Shown: positions 8,637 through 16,938 of the stretch, in pieces
How the letters are laid out: the number at the start of each line of letters is the position of its first letter
Numbering within the stretch: position 1 is the stretch's first letter
From: UBA4582 sp965657335
Lineage (GTDB): Bacteria; Pseudomonadota; Gammaproteobacteria; Pseudomonadales; Azotimanducaceae
Length of the DNA: 64,000 nucleotides
Direction of reading: 5' to 3'
Assembly: GCA_965657335.1 (NCBI GenBank)
Contig: CBFHOH010000015.1
Span: 1 to 64,000 of the forward strand
The notes under the pieces: model-generated
Told to the model about the DNA's origin: nothing
The model's input: the letters and a program-made list of their open reading frames with translations, nothing else
The model's database searches: none
Made by a program: the position numbers and the translations under genes

Positions 8637-10151
8637 TTATGAAAGCAAATAACGAAAAGAGAAAGCAGTCCCGGTATAGCAAAGTACCGCTGCCGCAATA
8701 GATACAGAAACCAGCCGCCAGTTTTGGTACTTCACTGCCTCCTCAGGCAGCACAGCCAGTACAATACCTGGAAACAAATCGTTAAGCTGATCTGCAAACT
8801 TTATTCTGTGGTCAAAAAATATAAGCGCGATCAAAATAGCGAGAGGAATAATAGTCCCTAGTATCGGCCCTGCGACAACGAAATGGAAAAACCTTGCGCC
8901 GGTGGGCAGCACAGGGAAAATTGCGGGTTCCAAAATTTTATAGGTTACGCCTTGTCCAGCCAGATCGAGCGTCATCGATATTCGCGCGCGTTCTTTCCTC
9001 TCAAGCAAGTCCTCGTATATGTTCTTGGTGACGCTATAGTCCCTTGTTAGCTCTGAAAGGTCTGCCTGATTTGCAGCAACCCGGACTCTACGTTGGTATT
9101 GTTCTTGCAAACGGTTTTCGTTGGCTGCCAAACGATGACGTTTTGTTTGAACAGTGACTTTAGCTTCGGAGAGCTGCCCACTTAAATCCTCGTAGATGGG
9201 ATTGAGGTTTTGTTCACCTGTTAAATCAGAAGACCCTCCAATAGTGCTTTGGGAGGCGTTTTCGACTTCGATAATTGTCCTCTTCACGTCTTGAATTTGT
9301 AGCTGCATATCAACGACGTCTGGGTGTTCATCGCGGTAGTTTAATCTGAGCGTGTCAAGCTGCGACTCAAGTTGCGCGAGTCTGTCTCTATAGACTCGCG
9401 CATTGTAATCATTGTTTGAAAACCGGGACTCATTTGCTAGTTGTATTTCTAGTGCAGCAATCTTCACTTCCTCAGCTTCGATGTCGATGGCGATCTCTTC
9501 AATGGTTGTTCGCAAGCTTGAAATTGAGGAACTTACTTGCGAATCGATCCCATCAACGTTTGCAGCTTCAAAAGCCTTGAGTCTGTTTTCAGCTTCTACG
9601 AGCTGGCTCTTATATGACTTTACCTGTTCGTCTATGAATGTATACGCGCTCTTGCTCTCTGCGCGTTTATTCTGCGCGCTCTCCTCAATGAACAGGCTAG
9701 TGACCTTGTTGACGACCTTGAAACTCGTGTTGGGGCTTTTATCGTTATATGAAATGGTAATGTAATTGCTCGCTGGCGCAGTAAGTGTGATCGTTTTGCG
9801 CAACTCGGTCATGGCCTCTTCCATTTCATCGGTGCCAGTCACGATACGCTGATTGCCCATTGTTGCCTTTACTACTCGGTCAAGTAGGCGTGGTGCGAAC
9901 ATTGTTTCTTGAACGATCCGGATTCTCTCATTTTTAGGCACCGTGACGGCAGCCTGGCCCTCCAGTAGTGGCTTAATGACATTTTGGTTGTCAGCAAAAA
10001 TTGTGACTGAGGTCTCATACTTTGGTTTGAAATTCATGCCTATGATAAGAACCGAAAAGCTAATCAATGCGCCACCCGCAATCAACCATAGCATTCGGAG
10101 TTTTACCTGCTTCTGAACTTCGCGAAGGTACTGGAATATGACAATATTCAT
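8637..10151 (-). CDS. XrtA-type chain-length determinant protein (Wzz/GumC family)
   Basis: Inner-membrane polysaccharide co-polymerase that sets chain length and links polymerisation to export. Residues 21-41 form the first membrane span (WLIAGGALISFSVLIIGMNF), a second spans about 422-446, and a further hydrophobic stretch lies near the C-terminus. Between them is a long periplasmic coiled coil rich in Gln, Glu and Arg (about 165-385), with the proline- and glycine-bearing YKILEPAIFPVLPTGARFF before the second span, as in Wzz proteins. The 504-residue length suits the PEP-CTERM-locus family. It starts two bases after the export lipoprotein gene and is followed by the ATPase-like gene, the usual wza-wzz-kinase order. 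Confidence 0.88.
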   Translation of the reverse strand: MNIVIFQYLREVQKQVKLRMLWLIAGGALISFSVLIIGMNFKPKYETSVTIFADNQNVIKPLLEGQAAVTVPKNERIRIVQETMFAPRLLDRVVKATMGNQRIVTGTDEMEEAMTELRKTITLTAPASNYITISYNDKSPNTSFKVVNKVTSLFIEESAQNKRAESKSAYTFIDEQVKSYKSQLVEAENRLKAFEAANVDGIDSQVSSSISSLRTTIEEIAIDIEAEEVKIAALEIQLANESRFSNNDYNARVYRDRLAQLESQLDTLRLNYRDEHPDVVDMQLQIQDVKRTIIEVENASQSTIGGSSDLTGEQNLNPIYEDLSGQLSEAKVTVQTKRHRLAANENRLQEQYQRRVRVAANQADLSELTRDYSVTKNIYEDLLERKERARISMTLDLAGQGVTYKILEPAIFPVLPTGARFFHFVVAGPILGTIIPLAILIALIFFDHRIKFADQLNDLFPGIVLAVLPEEAVKYQNWRLVSVSIAAAVLCYTGTAFSFRYLLS

Positions 10152-10153
10152 TT

Positions 10154-10840
10154 TTAGAAGCTATTTTCAGGAACGGTAATGATGTCTGATGGAAGCAGCG
10201 TGTAGTTTGTCTCAAGATTACCTTTAGCGAGAATGTCATCAAGCCTCACGGGATAAACTTTTAATTCTTCCCCTTCTTGACGATAAAGAAGTGCACGGTT
10301 GGCGTTCGCGAATGGTGTAAGTCCACCAGCCTGAAGGACAAAATCAAGTACGGTTAGGCCCCTACGGTAAGAGATTGAGAGTGGGGAGTTAATTGCACCT
10401 GTAATTCTCACCCGTTGCAGATATTCAGCGCTCACAGCGCTTAGCACGGAGACTGTTACAGAAGGTTGTCTTACAAAACTGTTAAGTCCGTCGGAAATCC
10501 TAGCAGCAAGGGACTCGGTTGTTTCTCCGGCTGCCTTTATATCTCCAACTAAGGGTACTGAAATGTCCCCGCTAGGTAACACGATAACATTTGTAGAAAG
10601 GTCTGGGTTTCGCCAAACGCTTACTTTAAGCGAGTCGCCCACGCCGATTTTGTACTCTTCAAGCAAACTCGCGTTTGTTGGATCAAGCGTTTGCTTCGTG
10701 TCCATTTCGGATGTTGCTTGCTGGGGGGTTGTACAGCCTGCTGTACCCAATATCAGCATAAGTGCGAAAACGAAATTTGTAAGGGTGGAGCAACGTAATT
10801 GGATCGCTAAGTTTTTACGGGTAGAACTACGGTGAAGCAA
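10154..10840 (-). CDS. Polysaccharide export outer-membrane lipoprotein (Wza-like, XrtA type)
   Basis: Outer-membrane secretin-like exporter subunit for the exopolysaccharide. The signal peptide ends in LGTAGC with the lipidated Cys at residue 36. A Poly_export domain follows: EYKIGVGDSLKVSVWRNPDL, VLPSGDISVPLVGDIKAAG, a SLBB-like part RVRITGAINSPLSISYRRGL, and LLPSDIITVPE at the C-terminus. The start is TTG 10840, supported by AGGAG seven bases upstream inside the end of prsK, a 34-base overlap. No ATG lies ahead of the signal peptide, so TTG is needed for export. At 228 residues it is a short Wza type, as is common in PEP-CTERM loci. Confidence 0.9.
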   Translation of the reverse strand: MLHRSSTRKNLAIQLRCSTLTNFVFALMLILGTAGCTTPQQATSEMDTKQTLDPTNASLLEEYKIGVGDSLKVSVWRNPDLSTNVIVLPSGDISVPLVGDIKAAGETTESLAARISDGLNSFVRQPSVTVSVLSAVSAEYLQRVRITGAINSPLSISYRRGLTVLDFVLQAGGLTPFANANRALLYRQEGEELKVYPVRLDDILAKGNLETNYTLLPSDIITVPENSF

Positions 10841-12831
10841 CTTCCTTCTCCTGGTTGACTTGTTACTGAAACTCGGCCGCCGAGCTTACTCAAAATTTGT
10901 TGGTACTGGTATGCTCCGATTCCCATGCCGAGTGTTTTCTTCGTTGAATCAAAAGGTTTGAATAGCCGTTGATCAATAAACGCTTGATCCATGCCTTTGC
11001 CGTTATCGGTGATTATGCAGGCTACCTCTGAGCCGCATATGTTTACTTCAATGGCGATTTGCCCATCGTCTTGAGTTGCTTCCTGCGCATTGCATAAGAG
11101 ATGTGTAAAGGCCATCGTTAAGTTTTCAAAATCAGCGGCAACGAATATCTCTCCTACCGGTTCTATAATTTCGGGTATCGGTCTTTTTTGGCTGCACCTA
11201 GTAAGCGATGCATCGATCACCTCCGCCAGCGAAACCCGCTCAAGTTCCCCTTTATCCAGATCAATGGCATTTTTTGAGCTTAACTTCAGTACCATTCCGT
11301 TCATCTTTTTAACCGAGTGTGCGATGGTCTCTATTGCATCTGCGACAAACTCCGGGTTGTGCATAAATCTGGAGGCGTTCTGGACGACGAGCGCCTGTTG
11401 TGCAATGAGGTTTTTCAAGTCGTGCATAACAAAGGTGGTAAATTGGTGATACGCGTCAAATTGTTGGGTAACCATTCGGTCGTTCATCAGCATTTGGTAT
11501 TCGACGAAGTTGCTAATTTGTTTGCCCACGAGACGAAGCAATTGAAAGTCCTCCCAGTTGAAGGCGTCTGCGTGATGGGAGCCGCCCGAGCGGGGTGTGG
11601 TCTGATCATTTGCGACGATAATAAAACCAGTGATCTTGTCATCACCGCTTAGCGGTAAGATAAAGAGTACATCGTCACTCTCGCATAGATCCGGAGGAAT
11701 CAGCTCGTTGTGTTTCGTCTTCGCAGCCTCCGTTGCTTGTGGCACGTATATCCAGTCTTCAGTAAACATTTTGTCAAAAAATTGCTGGTGCTGAGTAATA
11801 TCGATCGGGCGGAGGTCTGCGTTCATGCCAACGGAAAAAGCATTGCGCGAGTAGCCATTGTCATTAACAAAGCAAGCACCGGATTTTGACTGAAAAACCG
11901 GTAAAAGGGCTTGCAGCGCGATAGCAGCATAGTCGTCGCTGTGCTTGCCAAGAGATAAACGCTCACTCAGCTTTCTCCATTCGTCGTAATAGTCGTATTT
12001 AGCCTGAAAAAAGTGTCTATCTACGAATACTCTCATCTTTGCGCGGCGGGTAGATGAGGCAAGATTAAATCCGACGAGTAATACGCCGAGGAACAGAAAA
12101 AACGGTTGCGCGATCAAACTGATTTCACCGTCAATCAACGCAACGAGATAGCTCATGGAGGCGACAGACAGCAGAATGCCGCCAGCGAGTACGAAGCTAG
12201 ATGTAGTGAATGCAAAGGGCCGAGAAAACTCAACTTTTTTTCGCTGTGTGTCAGTTGGGAGTACGACCAGAGGTGCGACAAGCAGAATTAGACCGAGGGT
12301 TGTATGACCGAGTGCACGTGCTTGCAGAAGCTCTGGTGTTGCCGATCCATAAATCAGGACGTAGGAGTAGAGATACAGGTTGTATAAGAAGAACGTTCCG
12401 ACAGAAAGTGCGGCAACCTTGGCTAGCCCATGCGTATTTCTAACCAATTGTTCCGCGATCAGGAGTGTGCCGATGCAGCAGAACAGATAAAAGTAGAATT
12501 GCAATTGGGTTGGGCTTTCTGATCCATTTGCTGATAAAAATACACCAAAAACCGCGAGTAGTGGTATTGCCCAGAAGATATGTGTTTTTGCGTCAAGCTC
12601 TACCTTGCCTGCGTTGCTCCTAAACTTGAGCAAAAAGCAGCTCGACCAAACCGCGATATGTATAAAGTCCATCGTATAGCTCTGCCACGAAGTAATACTC
12701 CAGATCGCTGAGAAGAGAAAACCGGGCAGGAAAAGATAGCCACCTCGTCTTAGCACGAGAGAATATTCAATTGCGACAAGTGTGAAGAGTGCTGCGCCGG
12801 AAATTGCGCTAACGCCGACAATGCTTGTCAT
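10807..12831 (-). CDS. prsK: XrtA/PEP-CTERM system sensor histidine kinase PrsK
   Basis: Membrane histidine kinase of the PrsK/PrsR pair that controls PEP-CTERM and exopolysaccharide genes, usually through a sigma-54-dependent regulator. Residues 1-270 contain about eight hydrophobic spans. A GAF-like region (about 285-440) follows, then the phospho-acceptor motif VMHDLKNLIAQQ around residue 470 and an HATPase domain with LLCNAQEAT, ITDNGKGMD and FDSTKKTLGMGIGAYQ. The 674-residue length fits the family. It is the first gene of the minus-strand operon. No PrsR gene is visible in the window. The consensus sigma-54 promoter ahead of the PEP-CTERM gene fits control by this system, an inference. 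Confidence 0.92.
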   Translation of the reverse strand: MTSIVGVSAISGAALFTLVAIEYSLVLRRGGYLFLPGFLFSAIWSITSWQSYTMDFIHIAVWSSCFLLKFRSNAGKVELDAKTHIFWAIPLLAVFGVFLSANGSESPTQLQFYFYLFCCIGTLLIAEQLVRNTHGLAKVAALSVGTFFLYNLYLYSYVLIYGSATPELLQARALGHTTLGLILLVAPLVVLPTDTQRKKVEFSRPFAFTTSSFVLAGGILLSVASMSYLVALIDGEISLIAQPFFLFLGVLLVGFNLASSTRRAKMRVFVDRHFFQAKYDYYDEWRKLSERLSLGKHSDDYAAIALQALLPVFQSKSGACFVNDNGYSRNAFSVGMNADLRPIDITQHQQFFDKMFTEDWIYVPQATEAAKTKHNELIPPDLCESDDVLFILPLSGDDKITGFIIVANDQTTPRSGGSHHADAFNWEDFQLLRLVGKQISNFVEYQMLMNDRMVTQQFDAYHQFTTFVMHDLKNLIAQQALVVQNASRFMHNPEFVADAIETIAHSVKKMNGMVLKLSSKNAIDLDKGELERVSLAEVIDASLTRCSQKRPIPEIIEPVGEIFVAADFENLTMAFTHLLCNAQEATQDDGQIAIEVNICGSEVACIITDNGKGMDQAFIDQRLFKPFDSTKKTLGMGIGAYQYQQILSKLGGRVSVTSQPGEGSCFTVVLPVKT

Positions 12832-13112
12832 AGATGTCTCGTGGGTCGGTCGCCGGACCGTTTATCACCGAGGCTTTTGGAGCGACTATCAGCTAAAAGG
12901 CGCATTTTGAGGAAAGCTCCCAAGCCGATTTTGCAGGGTAAATCGCTTTTTATGTTCCCACGAGTGTATGTGACAGATTTCATGGCGTGATAATCGATCA
13001 AAAATGTCGTAAAATGCAAGAATTATTTTATAAGCGATTATTTACATAATTATTATTGATTAATTCTTTGATTATGCATTAAATCGCAAACCGCGACATC
13101 AAGAGGTTGAGC
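12832..13112. other. Divergent intergenic region between prsK and cysD
   Basis: About 280 bases that must hold promoters for both divergent operons. The right half (13020-13090) is very AT-rich. A small perfect hairpin CGGTC-GCCG-GACCG lies at 12847-12860. No sigma-54 element or convincing -35/-10 pair was found. A 63-codon minus-strand frame here is considered spurious. Confidence 0.6.
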
Positions 13113-14630
13113 ATGAGTTTCCCATACGAGATTTTCCAGAATAGAAGTGATCCTGCCGAATCTCCCGAGGTTTGGGATACCCATGCAGTGCATCAATTGC
13201 TCAACAGCAAAGGCGAGAAAAAATCTCTCAGAAGCACTGAAAGAGCCCTTTCGAGCAGCGGATTGTTGCCGGAAGCCGTTCAGGTAAACGAATTGCTCGA
13301 CGAATATGGCAGGCCGCCCAGGTCGGGCGTTGTATCGACCTTAGAGTCGGGTGCTAAGAAAAAGCGAGATCTTTCTCTTGTTGTACAGACTCATCAACAC
13401 GCATCGACAGGGTTGGTGCTCTTCGCAAACGATGGGCGTGCGGGGCGCAGATGGCTATTTTTGGGAAAAGTGCCTGATAGCAATGAATTGGAATTGGCTT
13501 TAAGGGCGTTATCTGACGGAAGAGACGCGATATTTTGGCCTCATGGCGAGGTCACGGCGGCATTTCGCAAATTAGCGCAAGTAAAAAAAGCACACGAATT
13601 GGTTTCCGACCGAGGCAACAAGATAGTGCTAGGCGTAAGTGCCTACCAACCAGCGATTGTTGGTAACAGCAGCGAACAACAAACAATGATGACTATTTCA
13701 AACGAGGAACAAATAGTGAGCGAATCAAATCAGGGGCTTTCGCATCTGGACAGATTGGAAGCCGAGAGTATTCACATTATGCGTGAAGTGATGGCACAGG
13801 CCGAAAACCCTGTCATGCTTTACTCTGTGGGTAAAGATTCTTCAGTGATGCTTCATCTAGCCAAGAAAGCGTTTTATCCGAGCCCGCCGCCATTTCCGTT
13901 GATGCATGTTGATACCAGGTGGAAGTTTCAGGAAATGTACCAGTTCCGCGATCAAGCCGTCGCCGAAAGTGGTATGGATTTGATCGTTCATATCAACCCG
14001 GAAGGTATTGAGAAAAACATTAATCCTTTCGATCACGGAAGTGCTTTGCATACAGATGTGATGAAAACCGAAGGTCTTAAACAAGCGCTAGATAAATATG
14101 GTTTCGACGTGGCATTTGGTGGCGCCCGACGGGATGAAGAAAAAAGTCGAGCAAAAGAACGGGTGTTTTCTTTCAGAACAAAAACACATCGTTGGGATCC
14201 GAAAAATCAACGCCCGGAATTGTGGAACCTCTATAACGGTTACAAAACGAAAGGAGACAGTATTCGCGTATTTCCCCTGTCAAACTGGACCGAGCTAGAC
14301 ATCTGGCAATACATCTATCGAGAGAACATCCCCATAGTGCCACTTTACTACGCAGCCGAAAGACCCATAGTAGAACGCGACGGGATGTTGATTATGGTCG
14401 ATGACGATCGTATGAAGCTGCACAAAGACGAAAAAATTAAAATCAAACAGGTCCGATTTCGAACGCTTGGCTGTTACCCGCTAACCGGTGCAGTTGCGTC
14501 CGATGCTGACGATCTTTCATCAATTGTGCTTGAACTTTTGCAAAGTAGAACTAGTGAGCGTCAGGGAAGAGCGATTGATTCTGACTCGTCAGGCTCAATG
14601 GAAAAGAAGAAACAAGAGGGGTATTTCTAA
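13113..14630 (+). CDS. cysD: Sulfate adenylyltransferase subunit 2 (CysD) with a 201-residue N-terminal extension
   Basis: CysD makes adenosine 5'-phosphosulfate from sulfate and ATP together with the CysN GTPase. Residues 202-505 are a full-length CysD (usual length about 300): HLDRLEAESIHIMREVMAQ, PP-loop YSVGKDSSVMLHLA, and GGARRDEEKSRAKER. The first 201 residues are extra and not recognised; they include VVQTHQHASTGLVLFANDGR and DAIFWPHGEVTAAFRKLAQ. The start is ATG 13113, with AGAGG six bases upstream. Exactly where ordinary CysD should begin, codon 202 is a GTG (13716) with GAGGA seven bases before it, so a short CysD may also be made from the same message. The stop overlaps the cysNC start (TAATG). 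It heads a plus-strand operon divergent from prsK, so the APS it makes may feed polymer sulfation. Confidence 0.88.
   Translation: MSFPYEIFQNRSDPAESPEVWDTHAVHQLLNSKGEKKSLRSTERALSSSGLLPEAVQVNELLDEYGRPPRSGVVSTLESGAKKKRDLSLVVQTHQHASTGLVLFANDGRAGRRWLFLGKVPDSNELELALRALSDGRDAIFWPHGEVTAAFRKLAQVKKAHELVSDRGNKIVLGVSAYQPAIVGNSSEQQTMMTISNEEQIVSESNQGLSHLDRLEAESIHIMREVMAQAENPVMLYSVGKDSSVMLHLAKKAFYPSPPPFPLMHVDTRWKFQEMYQFRDQAVAESGMDLIVHINPEGIEKNINPFDHGSALHTDVMKTEGLKQALDKYGFDVAFGGARRDEEKSRAKERVFSFRTKTHRWDPKNQRPELWNLYNGYKTKGDSIRVFPLSNWTELDIWQYIYRENIPIVPLYYAAERPIVERDGMLIMVDDDRMKLHKDEKIKIKQVRFRTLGCYPLTGAVASDADDLSSIVLELLQSRTSERQGRAIDSDSSGSMEKKKQEGYF
13704..13718 (+). promoter_or_regulatory. Internal ribosome site and GTG start for short CysD
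   Basis: GAGGA at 13704-13708, a seven-base spacer, then GTG at 13716 in the cysD frame. Initiation here would give a 304-residue protein beginning MSESNQGLSHL, matching the length and start of ordinary CysD. Confidence 0.5.
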
Positions 14631-16567
14631 TGGCTGCATCCAAGAAGGCTAGAGCAGGTTCGCAAGACGTAGTTGAAGCATCGGCAATGAAAACGTCGGC
14701 AAAGACAATCCAACAGCGAGTTGATGAGTACATCGAAACGCAAAGTGGTCTTGATTTGCTGCGTTTTATTACCTGCGGCAGCGTCGACGATGGAAAGAGT
14801 ACTCTGATAGGCCGCATGCTCTACGAAGCGCAAATGATTTTCGAAGACCAAGTTACATCGTTACGCAGCGATTCCAAAAAAATGGGAACACAGGGTGGCG
14901 AAATAGATTTTGCACTGCTGGTGGATGGCCTTGCGGCAGAGCGAGAGCAAGGTATCACTATCGACGTTGCGTATCGCTTTTTTAATACGGATCACCGAAA
15001 GTTTATTGTGGCGGATACACCTGGTCACGAGCAATACACGCGAAATATGGTGACGGGCGCCTCGACTGCCGATGTTGCAGTGATACTACTAGACGCAACG
15101 CAAGGAGTGCTTACTCAAACTAGAAGGCACTCGTTTATCGCGTCTTTGTTGGGTATCAAGCACGTCGTGCTTGCTGTCAACAAAATGGATCTGGCGAATT
15201 TTGACAAAAAGACCTACGACGATATTGTCGAGGAATACAGAGCGTTCTCAAGAGATCTAAACTTCGAGACGATTACCGAAATACCTATGTCAGCGTTGGA
15301 AGGCGATAACGTTATTCAACGATCCAGTAAAACGACCTGGTATTCAGGACCGACTCTGCTTGGTTTCCTTGAGACGGTTGAAGTCGGTCACTCTCAACTT
15401 GACCATCCATTCCGGTTTCCCGTGCAGTGGGTCAATCGTCCCAGTCATGAGTTTCGCGGCTACACCGGGACCGTCGTCGCGGGTCAGATTGAAAAAGGTC
15501 AGCCTGTTAGAGTCTTGCCCTCGGGTGAGATAGCAAACGTCGATGAAATCGTTCTCTACAAAACCAAACTTGACAAGGCGATAGCGGACCAGGCCGTTAC
15601 AATTACCCTCGACCGGGAAGTCGATATATCTCGCGGTGATGTCATCGTTGCAGCCGACGAGCCTTGTGAAGCGTCGGACCAATTTGAGGTTACGTTAGTC
15701 TGGATGGATCAAGAGAAAGGTTTTATCGGCCGAAACTACTGGATGATCGTAGGTACGACCCGGGTTAATGCAACAATCAGCGATATCAAATTTAAATATA
15801 ACATCAATACCTTCGAGCACATTTCCAGTCAGTCTCTTGGCCTCAATGAAATCAGTGAGGTGACCTTGAGTCTTGATAAAGATGTGCCCTACGAGGCCTA
15901 CCAAGCATGTAAGGCGATGGGCGCATTCGTACTTATCGATAGATACTCGCACGCCACCGTTGGTGCGGGGATGATCAATTTTGCACTGCGTCGCGCTGAA
16001 AACGTTCATCGCCAGGCGTTAGAAATTGACAAGAAAGCGCGAGCAAAACTCAACGGCCATCCTGGACGTGCGCTTTGGTTTACCGGTTTAAGTGGCTCAG
16101 GAAAGTCTACGGTTGCAAATGCACTCGAGCAGGCGTTGCATGAGAAAGGTGTGCATACCTACATTCTTGATGGCGACAATGTGCGTCACGGGCTTAATCG
16201 TGATCTTGGCTTTACTGACGCGGACAGAATCGAAAATGTGCGGCGAGTCGCTGAAGTAACGAAATTAATGGTCGACGCTGGGATTGTTGTTATCACCTCA
16301 TTTATTTCGCCATTCCACTCAGAGCGACAGATGGCGAGAGAGTTGTTTGATGCGGGAGAGTTTGTTGAGGTTTATGTGAACGTGACGCTTGATCAGGCAG
16401 AAGAGCGTGATCCAAAAGGTTTGTATAGAAAAGCTAGAAGAGGAGAGCTGCCAAACTTCACGGGAATCGACAGCGCTTATGAGACGCCGGAAAACCCGGA
16501 GATTGAATTGAAGACAGGTGAGCGTTCAGTCGAAGAGTGCGTCGAACAGATTTTGAAGTACTTATAA
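14630..16567 (+). CDS. cysNC: Bifunctional sulfate adenylyltransferase GTPase subunit / APS kinase (CysNC)
   Basis: One polypeptide couples GTP hydrolysis to APS synthesis with CysD and phosphorylates APS to PAPS, the universal sulfuryl donor. The N-terminal CysN part has GTPase motifs GSVDDGKST (about 50), DTPGHEQY (about 125) and NKMD (about 180), followed by EF-Tu-like beta barrels. The C-terminal CysC part (about 475-645) has P-loop GLSGSGKST near residue 486, DGDNVRHGLNRDLGF, and ITSFISPFHSERQMAREL. The 645-residue length is normal for CysNC. The start overlaps the cysD stop by one base (TAATG), and the stop overlaps the next gene the same way. Fusion with CysC favours PAPS output, useful for sulfating a polymer, but no sulfotransferase is visible in the window. 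Confidence 0.95.
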   Translation: MAASKKARAGSQDVVEASAMKTSAKTIQQRVDEYIETQSGLDLLRFITCGSVDDGKSTLIGRMLYEAQMIFEDQVTSLRSDSKKMGTQGGEIDFALLVDGLAAEREQGITIDVAYRFFNTDHRKFIVADTPGHEQYTRNMVTGASTADVAVILLDATQGVLTQTRRHSFIASLLGIKHVVLAVNKMDLANFDKKTYDDIVEEYRAFSRDLNFETITEIPMSALEGDNVIQRSSKTTWYSGPTLLGFLETVEVGHSQLDHPFRFPVQWVNRPSHEFRGYTGTVVAGQIEKGQPVRVLPSGEIANVDEIVLYKTKLDKAIADQAVTITLDREVDISRGDVIVAADEPCEASDQFEVTLVWMDQEKGFIGRNYWMIVGTTRVNATISDIKFKYNINTFEHISSQSLGLNEISEVTLSLDKDVPYEAYQACKAMGAFVLIDRYSHATVGAGMINFALRRAENVHRQALEIDKKARAKLNGHPGRALWFTGLSGSGKSTVANALEQALHEKGVHTYILDGDNVRHGLNRDLGFTDADRIENVRRVAEVTKLMVDAGIVVITSFISPFHSERQMARELFDAGEFVEVYVNVTLDQAEERDPKGLYRKARRGELPNFTGIDSAYETPENPEIELKTGERSVEECVEQILKYL

Positions 16568-16863
16568 TGGGTTTTTCAAACACTGAAAGCGCTGGTAAAA
16601 ATGAGCGCCTAACTGAAGCGCCTTACAAAGAAAGCCATCTTCGTAGTTTGCTAAAAGCGACCTCTTGGCGCGTGCTGGCGACGCTCACGACAACGATTAT
16701 TGCCTATTTTATCACCGGCGAAGTGAAAACCGCGCTCACGATAGGCAGTATTGAATTTGTTCTCAAGTTTGTCATTTATTATCTACACGAAAGAGCCTGG
16801 CAACTGGTTCCGAGGGGCGGGATAAGAAGGCTGGTTTATCAGATTTTTCCGGCGTTAAAATAA
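16567..16863 (+). CDS. DUF2061 membrane protein
   Basis: A 98-residue protein of the DUF2061 family, often found beside cysC/cysN-type sulfate-activation genes; its function is not established. A hydrophilic N-terminus is followed by KATSWRVLATLTTTIIAYFI and a second hydrophobic stretch around IEFVLKFVIYYLHERAW, giving two predicted membrane spans. The ATG overlaps the cysNC stop (TAATG), so it is coupled to PAPS synthesis. An assembly or transport role near the membrane can be imagined but is not shown. Confidence 0.85.
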   Translation: MGFSNTESAGKNERLTEAPYKESHLRSLLKATSWRVLATLTTTIIAYFITGEVKTALTIGSIEFVLKFVIYYLHERAWQLVPRGGIRRLVYQIFPALK

Positions 16864-16938
16864 ATGTATTGCTATCTGCGCTATTTCCGAAGGGTTACGT
16901 CCTGCAGTGTAATTCGATTATTTTATTAGGAGTCTTGA

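Noticed and set aside
12828..13019. 63-codon minus-strand frame overlapping the prsK start by ATGA
   Set aside because: TTG start, no ribosome site, composition unlike a folded protein, and it lies in a divergent promoter region; the overlap looks coincidental.
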